This document shows positions 13,960 to 24,627 of a stretch of 64,000 nucleotides of DNA, one piece after another (position 1 is the first letter of the stretch; every line of letters starts with the position of its first letter). The notes under the pieces were generated by a model. The model did no database searches and was not told the DNA's origin. It saw only the letters and a program-made list of their open reading frames with translations. The translations under genes were made by a program, and so were the position numbers. The stretch is from Trema orientale (taxonomy: Eukaryota; Streptophyta; Magnoliopsida; Rosales; Cannabaceae). Where the stretch lies: contig JXTC01000329.1 in NCBI GenBank assembly GCA_002914845.1, positions 85,227-149,226 of the forward strand, read 5' to 3'.

Positions 13960-14260
13960 CAGGCACAGGGTCTACCAAATAATATAGCAATTAATTAGAC
14001 CGACCACCATGGACAATTTAGGGGGTCACTATCAACCACTTGACAAAAACATCCCACACGTGTACGGTCCAGGTTATCGGCACGTGCGGAAGACAAATTA
14101 GGAGGACAATGTGGTAAATAGAGGCCTAAAAGGTGGGTAAAGTAAGAGGAATCGGAGTAAAAACTTTACTATGAAAGGAGGGGAAGCGACCACGTCACCC
14201 CAAGGCTTTAAAACCTCGTACCCCTGCCGACAAGTACATTGGAAACAATTATTTTTCCCA
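13960..14260. promoter_or_regulatory. GC-richer island with G-box motifs (candidate regulatory)
   Basis: This island contains cacacgtgtac near 14056 and gcacgtgcgg near 14081, two CACGTG cores about 25 bases apart, plus gaccacgtca near 14190. G-boxes are bound by bZIP and bHLH factors in plants. No gene starts immediately downstream. The nearest + strand gene is the AP2-type gene 10 kb away, so a distal enhancer role is only inference. Confidence 0.25.
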
Positions 14261-15394
14261 TCTAACTTTCCCAATTTGTACCTTTTTCTTCTATCTTTTA
14301 ATTATTTTCCCCACTTGCACTTCTTCTACCTAAAACTTTCCCATTCATTATTCAATCCAATTATTATCGCTTCACTCAAAAGAAAATATTAAAAATCTCT
14401 CATCAAATCATTACACTCCATTATTTATATTTTAACCTTTTTGTTATGAGAAAATTTTTATAGTTTAACAATGTCAAAGGGATAGATTACAGCATGCATG
14501 TATCTTTTATCTATTTTTCGATAAATACTAGTTTGATCATTTTAAATTTAAACTTGCTATTTAGCAAGTGAGTGCAGATAAAGAAGAATTACGTAATCAG
14601 CTCTTAATTTGGATCCTGCCGTGTATCCCATAAATTAGGGATTTTTTGTGTAAATGGAAGGTTTTAATTTTATTTGGATGAGCTTGAATTAATTCTCAAC
14701 TCTATATATTTTAGTCCATTTGGGAATATGATTGAAGTCATAAACAATAATCGCCAACAACTTTGACATTTTTGACAGTTGAATTATGGAACACTCAACC
14801 CAAATTTGACTTCCATCATTAAACACACAATTTCATCCAAATTCAAAGGAAGCAATTGCAAATGAAAAAGGTACTAAGATCATGTCTCTCTCTTTATTCT
14901 CTTTTTCTAGGAAGGGGGCAAAAAAAGAAAAAAATCAAAGGCAAAAGTTTAAGATACATGAACTCGTTTTGGTTAACAATCATTTTAGATATCCTATTGG
15001 GTTCCTAAGATATGTGCCTTTTATGGGTCAAACATTTGATTTTTTTTTTTTTTAAGTCCTAGTTTCTAAGTTGTGGGATACAATTATTTGTCTCTATCAT
15101 GATTTTTTTGATAACTTGTCTCAATCATGATTTAGGATTATATATATTCCACTTCCGCATGTTGTATAGAAAATTGATTAAACAAAAATGACACCCATTA
15201 AAAAAAATTAGGTCCTATATCTTAAGTAAATCTTCTTCAACTATCGTAACAATTAATTGTCAATTTTTAAATTAGAATAAATAAATGTACTCATATGTAT
15301 CCCAAATCCAACTCTCCTTTTTGACTCTGAGTGCCTCCCACTCAAGTACGGTCACTTCTGCCCCCACTAACAGCCACGACCTCGTTGCTGATGC

Positions 15395-15412
15395 ACGCGC
15401 TCAAAAGCGCGT
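15395..15412. repeat. Perfect 7-bp GC-rich hairpin with CGCG motifs
   Basis: acgcgct, loop caaa, agcgcgt. Each arm carries a CGCG core of the kind bound by CAMTA calmodulin-binding activators. It sits in a GC-richer island of otherwise AT-rich DNA. Confidence 0.5.
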
Positions 15413-16984
15413 CAATGAGCTTTACCTATAAATCTTTGGACGACCAAGTACTCCTTATCCGTTTAAGGAAGAATTAGTTCACAACTTATACGTGGCATCC
15501 AATTATTGGATTGTCGTGGATCGAAGCTGATTACTCAATTAACATATTATTTTATGAACAGATTCAACATTGTTACCGGCCATAGCCGGTTTTTATAGAT
15601 AGAGAGACACATAATTTATACTTGGCAGAATTTTTGGCAGTTATGTCGTAAAATTGTTTGGACTTGCCAAATGTGGGTCCCAGCTACTCTTTTTTTTATT
15701 AAAGGATTTTTTTCCTGAACGAGAAGGCATGATTCATGAGATTTATAGGCTTTTTCTTGTTAAGTGATAGATTTGTATTGTAAAATATAATTACACAATG
15801 CAAGATGAGAAGTAAAATTTATCAGTCACAATCATATACTTGATTTGTTATATCTCAATAATATTTTTATTGCGTACTCGTTTAATATTTTATAATTGAA
15901 AGTACTTTTTGACACGTCTTATTGAGATGATTAAATTTTAGATAACATAAGTTCTGAATTCAAAAGTAAATTTAAGATTAGTAATAGTATTTAAGATAAT
16001 TACTTGTATTGTCTTATCATTTTGAAAGTTAAAAGCTTAAATGTAATGGTAAAGCTAAAAAAAAAAAACTATTAAGTAGTTTCGAATTTTAAAGAATGTG
16101 ATATCGATTTGTGATTCAGAAGTACAAAAAAAAAAAATTATGTATGCATATCGTAACCAATCCGTACTTAATTAGTTTCAAGTTTATAAATATAGTGCTC
16201 AATATTGTGGATAAAGGAAAATTGAAAGAATTTAAAGTTTCCACAAAGGGTAATCTACCTATAAAACGTCAAAATCAAGATGGGAGGAAGTAGTTAACCC
16301 CTTGAAGAAAAAGAAAAAATGGAAATTTAATGAAAGGAGATTTAAAATTTCTATTTGAGTGGCGGAAGAAACGGGTTGCCATAAGAGGAAAGGTTCCAAC
16401 GTGGGTGGGTATGAAAGGATTCTCGTGCTTTTGTCTCATTTTGCGGCCAATCCCAATCACCACTGAATTTTCCAAATGAGGAATATCAACGGCCCTGATT
16501 TTTTTGACATCGTTTTCCATAAACCTTTATTTCCTGAGTGGAATTTTTTTAATAGAGCCAGTGACAATTGACTGACAAGACCCCCTGTCTCCATTAAGGT
16601 TTCTCTCTCTCTCTCTCTCTCTCTTATCCCCACTTGATAATGTATTTTGGCTTTTTTCTCTTATTTACCGAACTACCCTTTTGTTAAAATTAATTGATTT
16701 AATTTTAAAAAATTACAAAAATATCTCCAGTCTCTAGTGAAATGCCTGATTTATTCTCTCTTATTTTAGAAAACCAAAGTATTCATTAGATTAACAAAAT
16801 AGTGCAAATTTCAACCGATCATCTAATTTGATCAAAATCAAGTAATTTTTTTTTTAAAGGGCATAGATATCTTTAATTACCAAACACTATTAACTAACAC
16901 ACAAAGGTTTTTTTTTAAATAAATAAATGCACAAGGCTTTTCTTCATTTCATCTTTTTATTTGTATCATAGTAATAAATAAGGT

Positions 16985-17229
16985 TGCCAATCCGGTAGGT
17001 GTTTTTTTTTTTTTTTTACCTATGTGTAGGTATTTTTTTTTAGCCATTTGATCATCATCTAATGGTGATCTAACGGCTATAATGAGATACATGAAAAGAT
17101 GTGCATCATTAATACTATTTCTCTCTCCTACTTTTTACAATAAAAAAATGTGCAAGATAAATTTTCATTGGCCAAATTGATACCTATGCATAGGTAAAAA
17201 AAAAAAAAAAAAACCTACTGGATTGGTAA
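16985..17229 (+). mobile_element. MITE family copy 2 (best preserved)
   Basis: The termini are ccaatccggtaggt at the left and acctactggattgg at the right, a near-perfect terminal inverted repeat of 14 bases. Each is followed inward by a homopolymer run and by acctatgtgtaggt or acctatgcataggt, a second inverted pair. The core has gaaaagatgtgcatcatta and no ORF. Length is about 245 bp. No clear target duplication was found, so the superfamily cannot be assigned. Confidence 0.75.
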
Positions 17230-17305
17230 ATCATCATTATGATATAGAGCGATAAGACATAATATAATATCCAACAAAAACAAAAAAATTCTCTCCAATG
17301 AGTGC

Positions 17306-17563
17306 TCATAAATCCTCTTGGTAAAGAAAGATAGCCACAAGCTGCTCTCTCCGATGAGTGCTTTTAAATTCTTTTAGCAAGGAGTATAAAAGATAACCGA
17401 GAGCTTTAATTCCTCTCCATTCTAAATAAGTACCAAGAGCACCAATTCCTCTGCGTTCCCAATGAGTTCCGAGAGCTCCAATTCCTCTCTCTTCCCAATG
17501 AGTTCTGAGAGCTGTAAAAAATAATGACGACTCAATTTCATCTTTTACAAGTTTGATTTTCAA
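17306..17563 (-). repeat. 36-bp tandem repeat with an open reading frame on the - strand
   Basis: Between about 17399 and 17515 a 36-bp unit (core gagagctccaattcctct) occurs about three times. Because 36 is a multiple of three, the minus-strand ORF (85 codons) repeats the 12-residue motif THWERRGIGALG with variants. No known family is recognised. The frame has no clear promoter, so it may simply be an open frame through a minisatellite. A real gene is possible but unsupported. Confidence 0.4.
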
Positions 17564-18010
17564 ATGTAATTGCTTTATATTGATTTGTTATCTAATAAGA
17601 AAATGCGAAAATAATAAAGAAGAAGTGAAAGCTTGACTTGAACTACTTCTTTAGTCTAAGAAAACTTGCATTGAGGAGTGTGGAGCTGATTGTTCGAGAT
17701 AAAATTCGTACGGCTCATTTTATGGCCTATATGTAGCCTATACTAGAGGTATTTATATTTTTATGAGTCCTCAATTTATGAGAAAATAGGTAATTATTAT
17801 TTATGAATATCAGCCTAATTTTCAAATCAGACATTATCTAGTAAGAATCTTAATATAAAAAATAATTATTACTATTAATTATCTAATTAATAGAGTTTCT
17901 TATTTATTAAACACCTCTTATTTGTCTATAAATACATAATCTTCTTCTTCATTCTATATATATTCTATTATATTATCTGCACACAATCTTTACTAAAATC
18001 TCTATAGCCA
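17564..18010. other. Intergenic, nothing firm
   Basis: AT-rich. A ctataaatac TATA-like sequence lies near 17929, followed by a CT-rich stretch. No coding sequence follows it, and an LTR remnant is possible but unproven. Confidence 0.3.
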
Positions 18011-18142
18011 TCATCTTTATTCTCTTGTGTAGTTTAACTAATTTTTTGCTCTTTTACAAGGAAATCAGAACTACATCCTCTTTATTCTTCTGTGTAGTTT
18101 AACTAATTTTTTGCTCTTTTGCAAGGAAATCAGAACTATATC
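18011..18142 (+). repeat. Tandem duplication of a 65-bp unit
   Basis: Two nearly identical units of about 65 bp abut at about 18077. Each contains tgtagtttaactaatttttt and then caaggaaatcagaacta. Only a few substitutions and one small indel separate them, so the duplication is fairly recent. Confidence 0.8.
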
Positions 18143-19674
18143 TGAGTTTGATCATTGCAAAAAGTATGTAGATAATTCCCATGAGTATAACCCAAAAAAT
18201 TAACTTTTTTTTTTTTCTTCTGAATGCAGGATTACAAATGATCAAAGACCTTCTATAAATTCAATTACAAATCTTAGAGTTTACAATCTTCTTTCCGATC
18301 ACCACTATGTGCTATTTTGGCCTTGGGGGTTAATATTTCTTTGTTTACGGGTATAGAGTTAGGTTTATTTTGTCATCTCTTATGATTTGTCAATCCAGTG
18401 AGAGTTATTTTGTTGTTTGTTTCCGAAAATTAATAAGAGGAATGAATTGAGCATTTCCCTTAAACTCAGGTAAAATTAGTATAATTTTATACTACTTTTT
18501 CCTATATATTATTTTGATTTCCAATAATACCCTTTTATAAGTAGTACTTTATGAATTACCAAACACAAATTTAAGGCAATCAATGGAAAGGTTACATACG
18601 GATACGGCTTTCATTTTAGCTGCCAGCCAGTCTGACTTAAACAAAAGACCTGATCTTACGCAGCTAAAGCCACAAGGTACTAGAAAAGTTTTCATTTCTA
18701 ATTAATGAATGCGGTTGGGTCTAAAATTTATTGGTACCCTAAAAGTTTAATAACACGTGATTTTTTTTTTCCCTTTCCGGGTATTATCGTAAAAGAACAT
18801 CCATATTTACAGCAGAGAAAATTGAACCACAATGTCTTCAAAAGGCACAGCAATAATTCAATAAGTGGTCACCAAGCAGCCATGGCAGTATATTAATGTT
18901 GTACAGTGTCAAGTCTCCTCGTGCTTGGCCCACTATCATTTAGACTATATTAATGGAACTCAACTAATTATAAATATTTTTAGAAATATCGTGGTAATAG
19001 ATACCTAGCTATTGTTGATACGGAAAGGAAAAAGTACAACAGAATCTAATAAAAATCTAACGATTAGTACACAATATGCACATAATCTCAATAATAATAA
19101 TAATAGTGATTCAATTTAGCCTAAATCAAATCATAAGCAACCCAAAAAAAATAAATAATTATCAAAATAATTATTTTGTACATATTAACCAAAAAGGGAG
19201 AATAAAAAATGCATGAGGTATTAACGACGTGCGAAAAACTCTACTAGAGAGACAACTGGAGCATTATAAGAGATCTCTTCAGCTTTTTTGAATCTAGCTA
19301 CTAAAAAGGCCAATTCGGCTAGCTCTTTTGAGTACAAATATAATGATAGATTTTCACTGAGTTTTTCAACCTATAAATTCTTCATTGAATCTTGGAAGGT
19401 TCAAATCTAACAACATAATATAAAATCCACACACTTAACAAGAAAATAAATAAAATTTGCTCGTAACTATATTTAGATCGAAGAAAACCCTGATAAATGT
19501 ATAAGCATAGGAATAATGAATATGTACTTTCGAACAAAATAAACGGAAAATTCTACCGGAGAAGGATCTCCTCCTGATATAGTAGAAATCAAAAGGAACG
19601 AAGAAGACAAGGAAGAGAAAAAATAAGTATCCAGAAAAAGAGAGCGGCCAGGGTTACATATATATGTTCCTTTT
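18143..19674. other. Intergenic, nothing recognised
   Basis: AT-rich sequence with simple repeats, for example AAT units at 19090-19104. The stretch 19220-19660 is somewhat less AT-rich, but no gene or element boundary could be defined there. Confidence 0.35.
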
Positions 19675-20044
19675 TGTTAGAGTTCGTGACCCGAATTCTA
19701 TTTGCCCTAGCCCGAAAGTTTCGCGGTGCGACATATGTGGTATTTTTTGTAATTAGGAGAAATTTTGAGATTAGTGGTGGAAGCGGAAGGATTGGGCCGA
19801 ACCTGTTTTATTGGGCCGATTTTTCCGTACAGTTTTTCGTCCGTACACATATGTATTTTAGGGTTTTAGGGATTCTATATATACTTGGCTTGGCCGTGTA
19901 AAACTCTACCTTCTGTACCCTATTTTCGACATAGTGAAATTTCCTCTTCTGCCAGTGGTTTTTCCCGATTAGGGTTTTCCACTTAAATCTGTGTGTTCTT
20001 ATTTTTCATTCTTATTGTCGATTATCGTTCGTTAATTCTTAACA
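19675..20044 (+). mobile_element. Solo LTR of a Ty1-copia retrotransposon
   Basis: The element starts tgttagag and ends ttcttaaca, giving the inverted termini TGTTA/TAACA. It is flanked by a perfect 5-bp direct repeat CTTTT (19670-19674 and 20045-20049), as expected of an LTR integration. It is 370 bp long. The 3' part (agggttttccac, then aaatctgtgtgttctt) resembles the region near the end of many plant copia LTRs. It carries promoter-like parts: two TTGGGCCG motifs near 19791 and 19811, a telo-box-like tagggttttaggg at 19858-19870, and a TATA box ctatatatac near 19875. No internal retroviral sequence adjoins it, so recombination between two LTRs probably removed the rest. Confidence 0.85.
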
Positions 20045-20049
20045 CTTTT

Positions 20050-20640
20050 GTATTTTGTTTGATATAGATATTTTTTTAAATACTCTCATTACTACAAAAA
20101 TCTTGATATGTGATATTTAAAAATATTACTATTTAATAATTTTAATAACACTTATGAAGTTAGTGACATTTTTAGTAAGTGTCGAAAATACATGTGTGAC
20201 TAAAAATCTTGTTGACATTTGAAATATCTATTGCAACAGATCTCTTGTGTATATTATTTATTTATGCATGTCCCCCTCCTCGAGTTTAACCAAAAACTTC
20301 TTCGTCCAAAATTGTTGGTTATACGTCTCTATCTTGATGAAACATGATTAGTGTTTGATTAGATTTCGTCAACAATCAAAAACTTAGCTAAAACTAAGTT
20401 ACGACGAGGAATATGAAACAATATAATAAGATTTAAAACGGCCGATTTTACATTTTGACTGAATGAAGCTTTGACGTTTTATTTTATCTTATTATAGCAA
20501 TTGGATTCAAATTTGCACAAGTAGGAAAAAAGACAGTGTTAGAGACGTTAACAATAAATTTATTCAACGCAATCTCAACTTGTCCGACTGTCTTTTTTTT
20601 TTTTTTTTTGAAACTTAATACTATTCTTAGGAGGGTCATT
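20050..20640. other. Intergenic, possible DNA-transposon remnant
   Basis: At 20089-20240, actacaaaaatctt followed by gtgacatttttagtaagtgt is loosely reminiscent of CACTA-type termini. There is no matching opposite terminus, so no element is claimed. The rest is AT-rich. Confidence 0.2.
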
Positions 20641-20850
20641 TTTGTAATTAAGCAGATGCGACGTTGTGGTCCTAGGAAGACTACAACGTCTGTCCTTTCG
20701 AACAAGAGAAGAGGCACTTGGCAGTCCTCGTTCGGAACCTATATAAATCAACCACGTACACGTGACACTCTTCCTTCAAACAAGGATTACACTATGGTAC
20801 ATCTGATCACACCGAAACTCGCCTTCCTATTGGGTTAATAGATTGGCGTA
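20641..20850 (+). promoter_or_regulatory. Promoter-like stretch without a gene
   Basis: An exact 8-bp inverted repeat gacgttgt/acaacgtc (20660-20667 and 20683-20690) is followed by a TATA-like ctatataaatc near 20739 and by cacgtacacgtgac (ACGT and G-box cores) near 20754. The first ATG at 20794 opens only 14 codons. It looks like an orphan or decayed promoter, or by chance a small-peptide gene. The function is unknown. Confidence 0.3.
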
Positions 20851-23800
20851 GAATTCATCGCGTGCTAAAAACACTTGGATCATTTATAATCTGGATCATT
20901 TATAATCTTTCTAATTTTTTCTTTTTAACTAAGCAGGTCTCACATACCAATTAAACAATCTTTGGATATCTTATTCATAAGATAGTACCCAATAATCTGC
21001 TTAATTTCATTGAAAAATGAAGTTTACCATACGATAAAAGAAAAGTCATTAATTAATGCAACTTTTTTGTGGATAAATTTCTTAAATTCGAATCCATAAA
21101 GAAACATAAGAACTAAATATCTTTTTTCGAGAAAAAAAGTACTAGATCTCAAAACTTAGAATTCCCCCCCAAGTAAGGCATCTGAACTTCAAATTTATCA
21201 GAACATTATTCATTAAATACAAAAAAAAAAAAAAAAAAAAAATTGTGTGCATTATTTTATTTTAAGATGGTAAAATATTGTACATGGATCTCAACATTTT
21301 CAAAATTTGTGATATCATTATTTTTACGGATTATCTGTAAAAAAAATACCCTGAAGTATAGTCATTCGATAAATATAACCATTTTTTTTGGTTTATGCAA
21401 AATTATTTCAAATATCTACACATTTGTAATTTTATACCATCTGCATATAAATTAACCAATAAATTTCTTACTAAATACGAAATTTACATTGATGATATAT
21501 TATTTCTGCTGATTAATACAAAAATCTATTGAAAATGATTTAAAACAATTAACACAAATAACCCAATTGTACATAAAATGTATAAATTTGTAAAAATTTA
21601 AAATATAGAGATATAATTTTATACAAACTAGAAAATAACGCTAAAATTCTAGAAAGCTCATACTTTACGATTATCCCTTTTTCACCTCTTTTTGAGGTCA
21701 ATTTTAAGAGTGTCATTTCACAAGTTATAAAAAATTCATCACCACAAGTTATATATAAAGTATATAACATGCAATTATTAAATTTTTCTTCTAGCAAGAA
21801 GTTATTAGATATTTTAATGGAGAGAGTAAATGCAAATTATTTTTTAGCAATAAAATTCCAAAGAACTGAGAGGAAGTAGTTGGAAATTGAAGTTAATTAC
21901 CTCGTGATTTTAATGGAGGGTTAATAGTCTTAGTACTCGATAGACACTGTGAACCAAAAGTTGATGGGACCCACGTATCCACGGAAGATCTTTGGTGGGC
22001 CCAAAATTAAAACCATGATATGATGAAAGTACAGAAGCGGGCCCTAGCTTTTTAGCAAACCGTCTAAGAACACGTCAGTCAAGTTTTTTAAGGAAAGGAC
22101 AAATCCGTATAAATGACCCTTCATCGTCCGTTTCTTCGTCCTCTTCTTCCCTCGTCCTCAATAAGTTTATTTTATAAGGAAAAAAAAAAAAATACTAAAT
22201 AACGTTTACCTTAAAAAATCATCGTATGTAAATGTACTTGTCAAATTTAGTAATTTTTTTTTGAAAATAACATTTACCTTAAAAAATCATCATATGTAAA
22301 TGTACTTATCAATTTAGTATTTTTTTTGGATAAATATATCAATTTAGTATTTAGACTTTATGTTATAATTTTATAAGTAGGCGATATGTAGTTTTTATTT
22401 AGATTGAGAAAAATTAGATTACTCTATGAATTTTGTTTTATTTATTTATTTATTTATATTTTTAAGAATTGGATGCTTTCAAGTTGAGTGACTTTTGTTT
22501 GTTCAAAGAAAAAAGTGGAATGAATATAATGATATATATTACTGTTGGTCAGTTGTTTCCATTATAGAATGGTTAAATCAATCACATGAATTATATCATA
22601 AAAAATGGTAAGAGGTACAATTTTCTTAATTGATTTCATTTTTTATATAAAAGAAAAATCAAGGTCTAGTTGTTGACAATACTTATTAAGGCATTTATTC
22701 CATTTAACTGTAAACATTACTGGACATGTTGGATTGAGTATAGACGAATTATTATTGAACTTTAAACTTCAGAATTGAAAATGAATGTGTTAACTGTTAG
22801 ACTAAGGCTCTGATCAATGAGTAAATAACATATGATTGATACTACATAATATGATGTAAAACCCGATGTAGCATACATTAATCTTCACAGCGTTGATAAA
22901 TAAAAATTTTCAGCCATATAGACAATATAAGCCCTAAATCCAAGATTGCATATCCCCCAATTGCTATATATACGTATCAAGGTATAACATGCGCATATTC
23001 TGGTCTAAAATAAAACAAGAGAAAAGCCAAACTAACAAATTCCGTGAGTTTTGGGGAACACATATTTGTTCTCCTCTTTTTCTCTCTCTATTTATATATA
23101 CACACATATAGATCTTTCTAGTTGTGGCGAAAAAAGAAAAAAGAAAAAAAGAAAACCTCAATTTCCGTTTTGATCAAATACGTAACAAAAACGTTGAATT
23201 TAATGACCTCTCCTTATGGGGGGACCATGGCACATAATTAAACAAATTAAATAGAGAAAGGGTGGTCCATAAACGAAAAAAAAAACTCCATTTATAGTTT
23301 GGTCAACGTTGTCCAGCATGATATGTGATCAAAGCTGTGATATATACGTCCATTTTTGTAGTTTATTGCCCTATAACATATTGCCAACTCAATAGAAAAA
23401 AAATCATTTAAATTTAAATTTTAATTTTAATTAGTAATGTATTTATGTAAGTATATGAAATGGAAATAACTCTTTCTTTTTTATGTTTTTATTTTTATTT
23501 TTGGCTGAAATTAAATTGAATTTTACAATACTAAGAAACAAACGCGTTCATTGGTGACTGACGGTCCAAAGTTGTTGAATGCCGCCAGCTATGCCACTCG
23601 ACAGTCCAAATGAACAAGTCTTTTGTATGACATTATTATTATTAGCAAGTTTTGGAGTTACTCTTTTTCCTTAAACTTTTTACATAAATAGATCTCTCCA
23701 TCCTTATCAGTCCTTACTCCCTTTTTCACCCACATTAAGATTACAAGTACATCTCTTTAAACACATATAAAACAATTATTTCCATAATTAGATAATAGAA

Positions 23801-24100
23801 TATAACTTGGTACATACAAATACATTTCTATTTATACTTCTCAAAACAATCACTTTCCATCTTCACCATTCTCAAAACTATAATTAACAGTTGATACTAA
23901 ACATAGGACTATCTCATAAATCCTTATTGTTATTATTATTATTATCATTTTTTATAAACTACATCTCCCCCTAAAGTCTTTAATTTTTTAATATTATAAT
24001 TTATTTTTTTTATTTTGGATTTTTTAGAGTTGTGAGTTTGTAACCCCATCCAAAAGGAAGGGCAAGTGTAAGAGTTCCCTAACTTCACAGTAACACGTCC
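20851..24100. other. Intergenic DNA upstream of the AP2-type gene
   Basis: Mostly AT-rich, with an A run at 21221-21241. GC-richer islands lie at 21900-22170 (with gggcccaaaa, gcgggccctag and acacgtcagtc) and 23190-23350. They could be regulatory, but nothing in the sequence proves it. No ORF here has a recognisable product. Confidence 0.4.
22197..22322 (+). repeat. Tandem duplication of about 65 bp
   Basis: Two adjacent units share tttaccttaaaaaatcatc, then tatgtaaatgtactt, then atcaatttagta or tcaaatttagta. They differ at a few bases and in a T run between them. A partial third end (atcaatttagtat) follows at about 22339. Confidence 0.75.
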
Positions 24101-24627
24101 CCATCTCTTTCTTTTTAGCCTTATACTTCTCTCACAAAACCACATTCGTCATCTTCTTCCTCTTCTTCATATACCTACACAGTCTTTCATCTCATCAACT
24201 CATTTGTATTTTTTTTTCCTTTGATTTTCTCTCATTTTCCTTTCTTTTCCAACTTTTCCTCATCTGATCCCTTTGTCATCAGACCCAACTGCCCTTTTTT
24301 ATTTATTAATTTATTTTCCTTCTCTTCTTATTTTTTGAATCCTCTGTTTAGTTTTATTTTACAGAGGTTCATCTTTGATCCGAACTGGGTTTCGATTTTC
24401 TCGACTTCTTTAGCTAATTTTCTCGACATTTCTCGGGAAAATCTCCGATTCCGGAACTGGGTTTTTGATTCCAACGTGTGGTAATCCAATTCAACCATCT
24501 GGGAATTTCGATTGAGATCGAGAGAAAAACAAAAACAGAGCGAAACAAAAAGGTTGATGTACATATATACATATATATATATATATACCCACTTAAATTA
24601 GTTAGCTGAAACCTCTAAATTTGAAAT
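24101..24627 (+). promoter_or_regulatory. AP2-type gene proximal promoter and 5' leader with an upstream ORF
   Basis: CT-rich sequence from about 24130 to 24330, typical of plant transcription start regions, leads to the coding start at 24628. An upstream ATG at 24557 opens a 14-codon frame of mostly Tyr/Ile (MYIYTYIYIYTHLN) over an AT repeat and stops at 24601, 26 bases before the main ATG. If transcription starts upstream, this uORF would lie in the mRNA leader. The start site itself is not visible. Confidence 0.4.

Larger units (their letters stand above)
11962..16984. other. Five kb of intergenic DNA without a gene
   Basis: Mostly AT-rich sequence with A and T runs and a TTA microsatellite near 13400-13422. 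Less AT-rich islands occur at 13960-14260, 15290-15480 and 16360-16600. A TC dinucleotide run lies at 16602-16624. No ORF here gives a recognisable protein. Confidence 0.5.

Noticed and set aside
19675-20044. Promoter of a lost housekeeping or ribosomal gene
   Set aside because: The exact TGTTA/TAACA ends and the flanking CTTTT repeats explain it better as a solo LTR.
20089-20240. CACTA-type transposon end
   Set aside because: Only a loose likeness at one side. No matching terminus or 3-bp target duplication was found.
20536-20838. 100-codon + strand frame
   Set aside because: It runs through a T tract and the promoter-like block, has no known domain and no supporting context.
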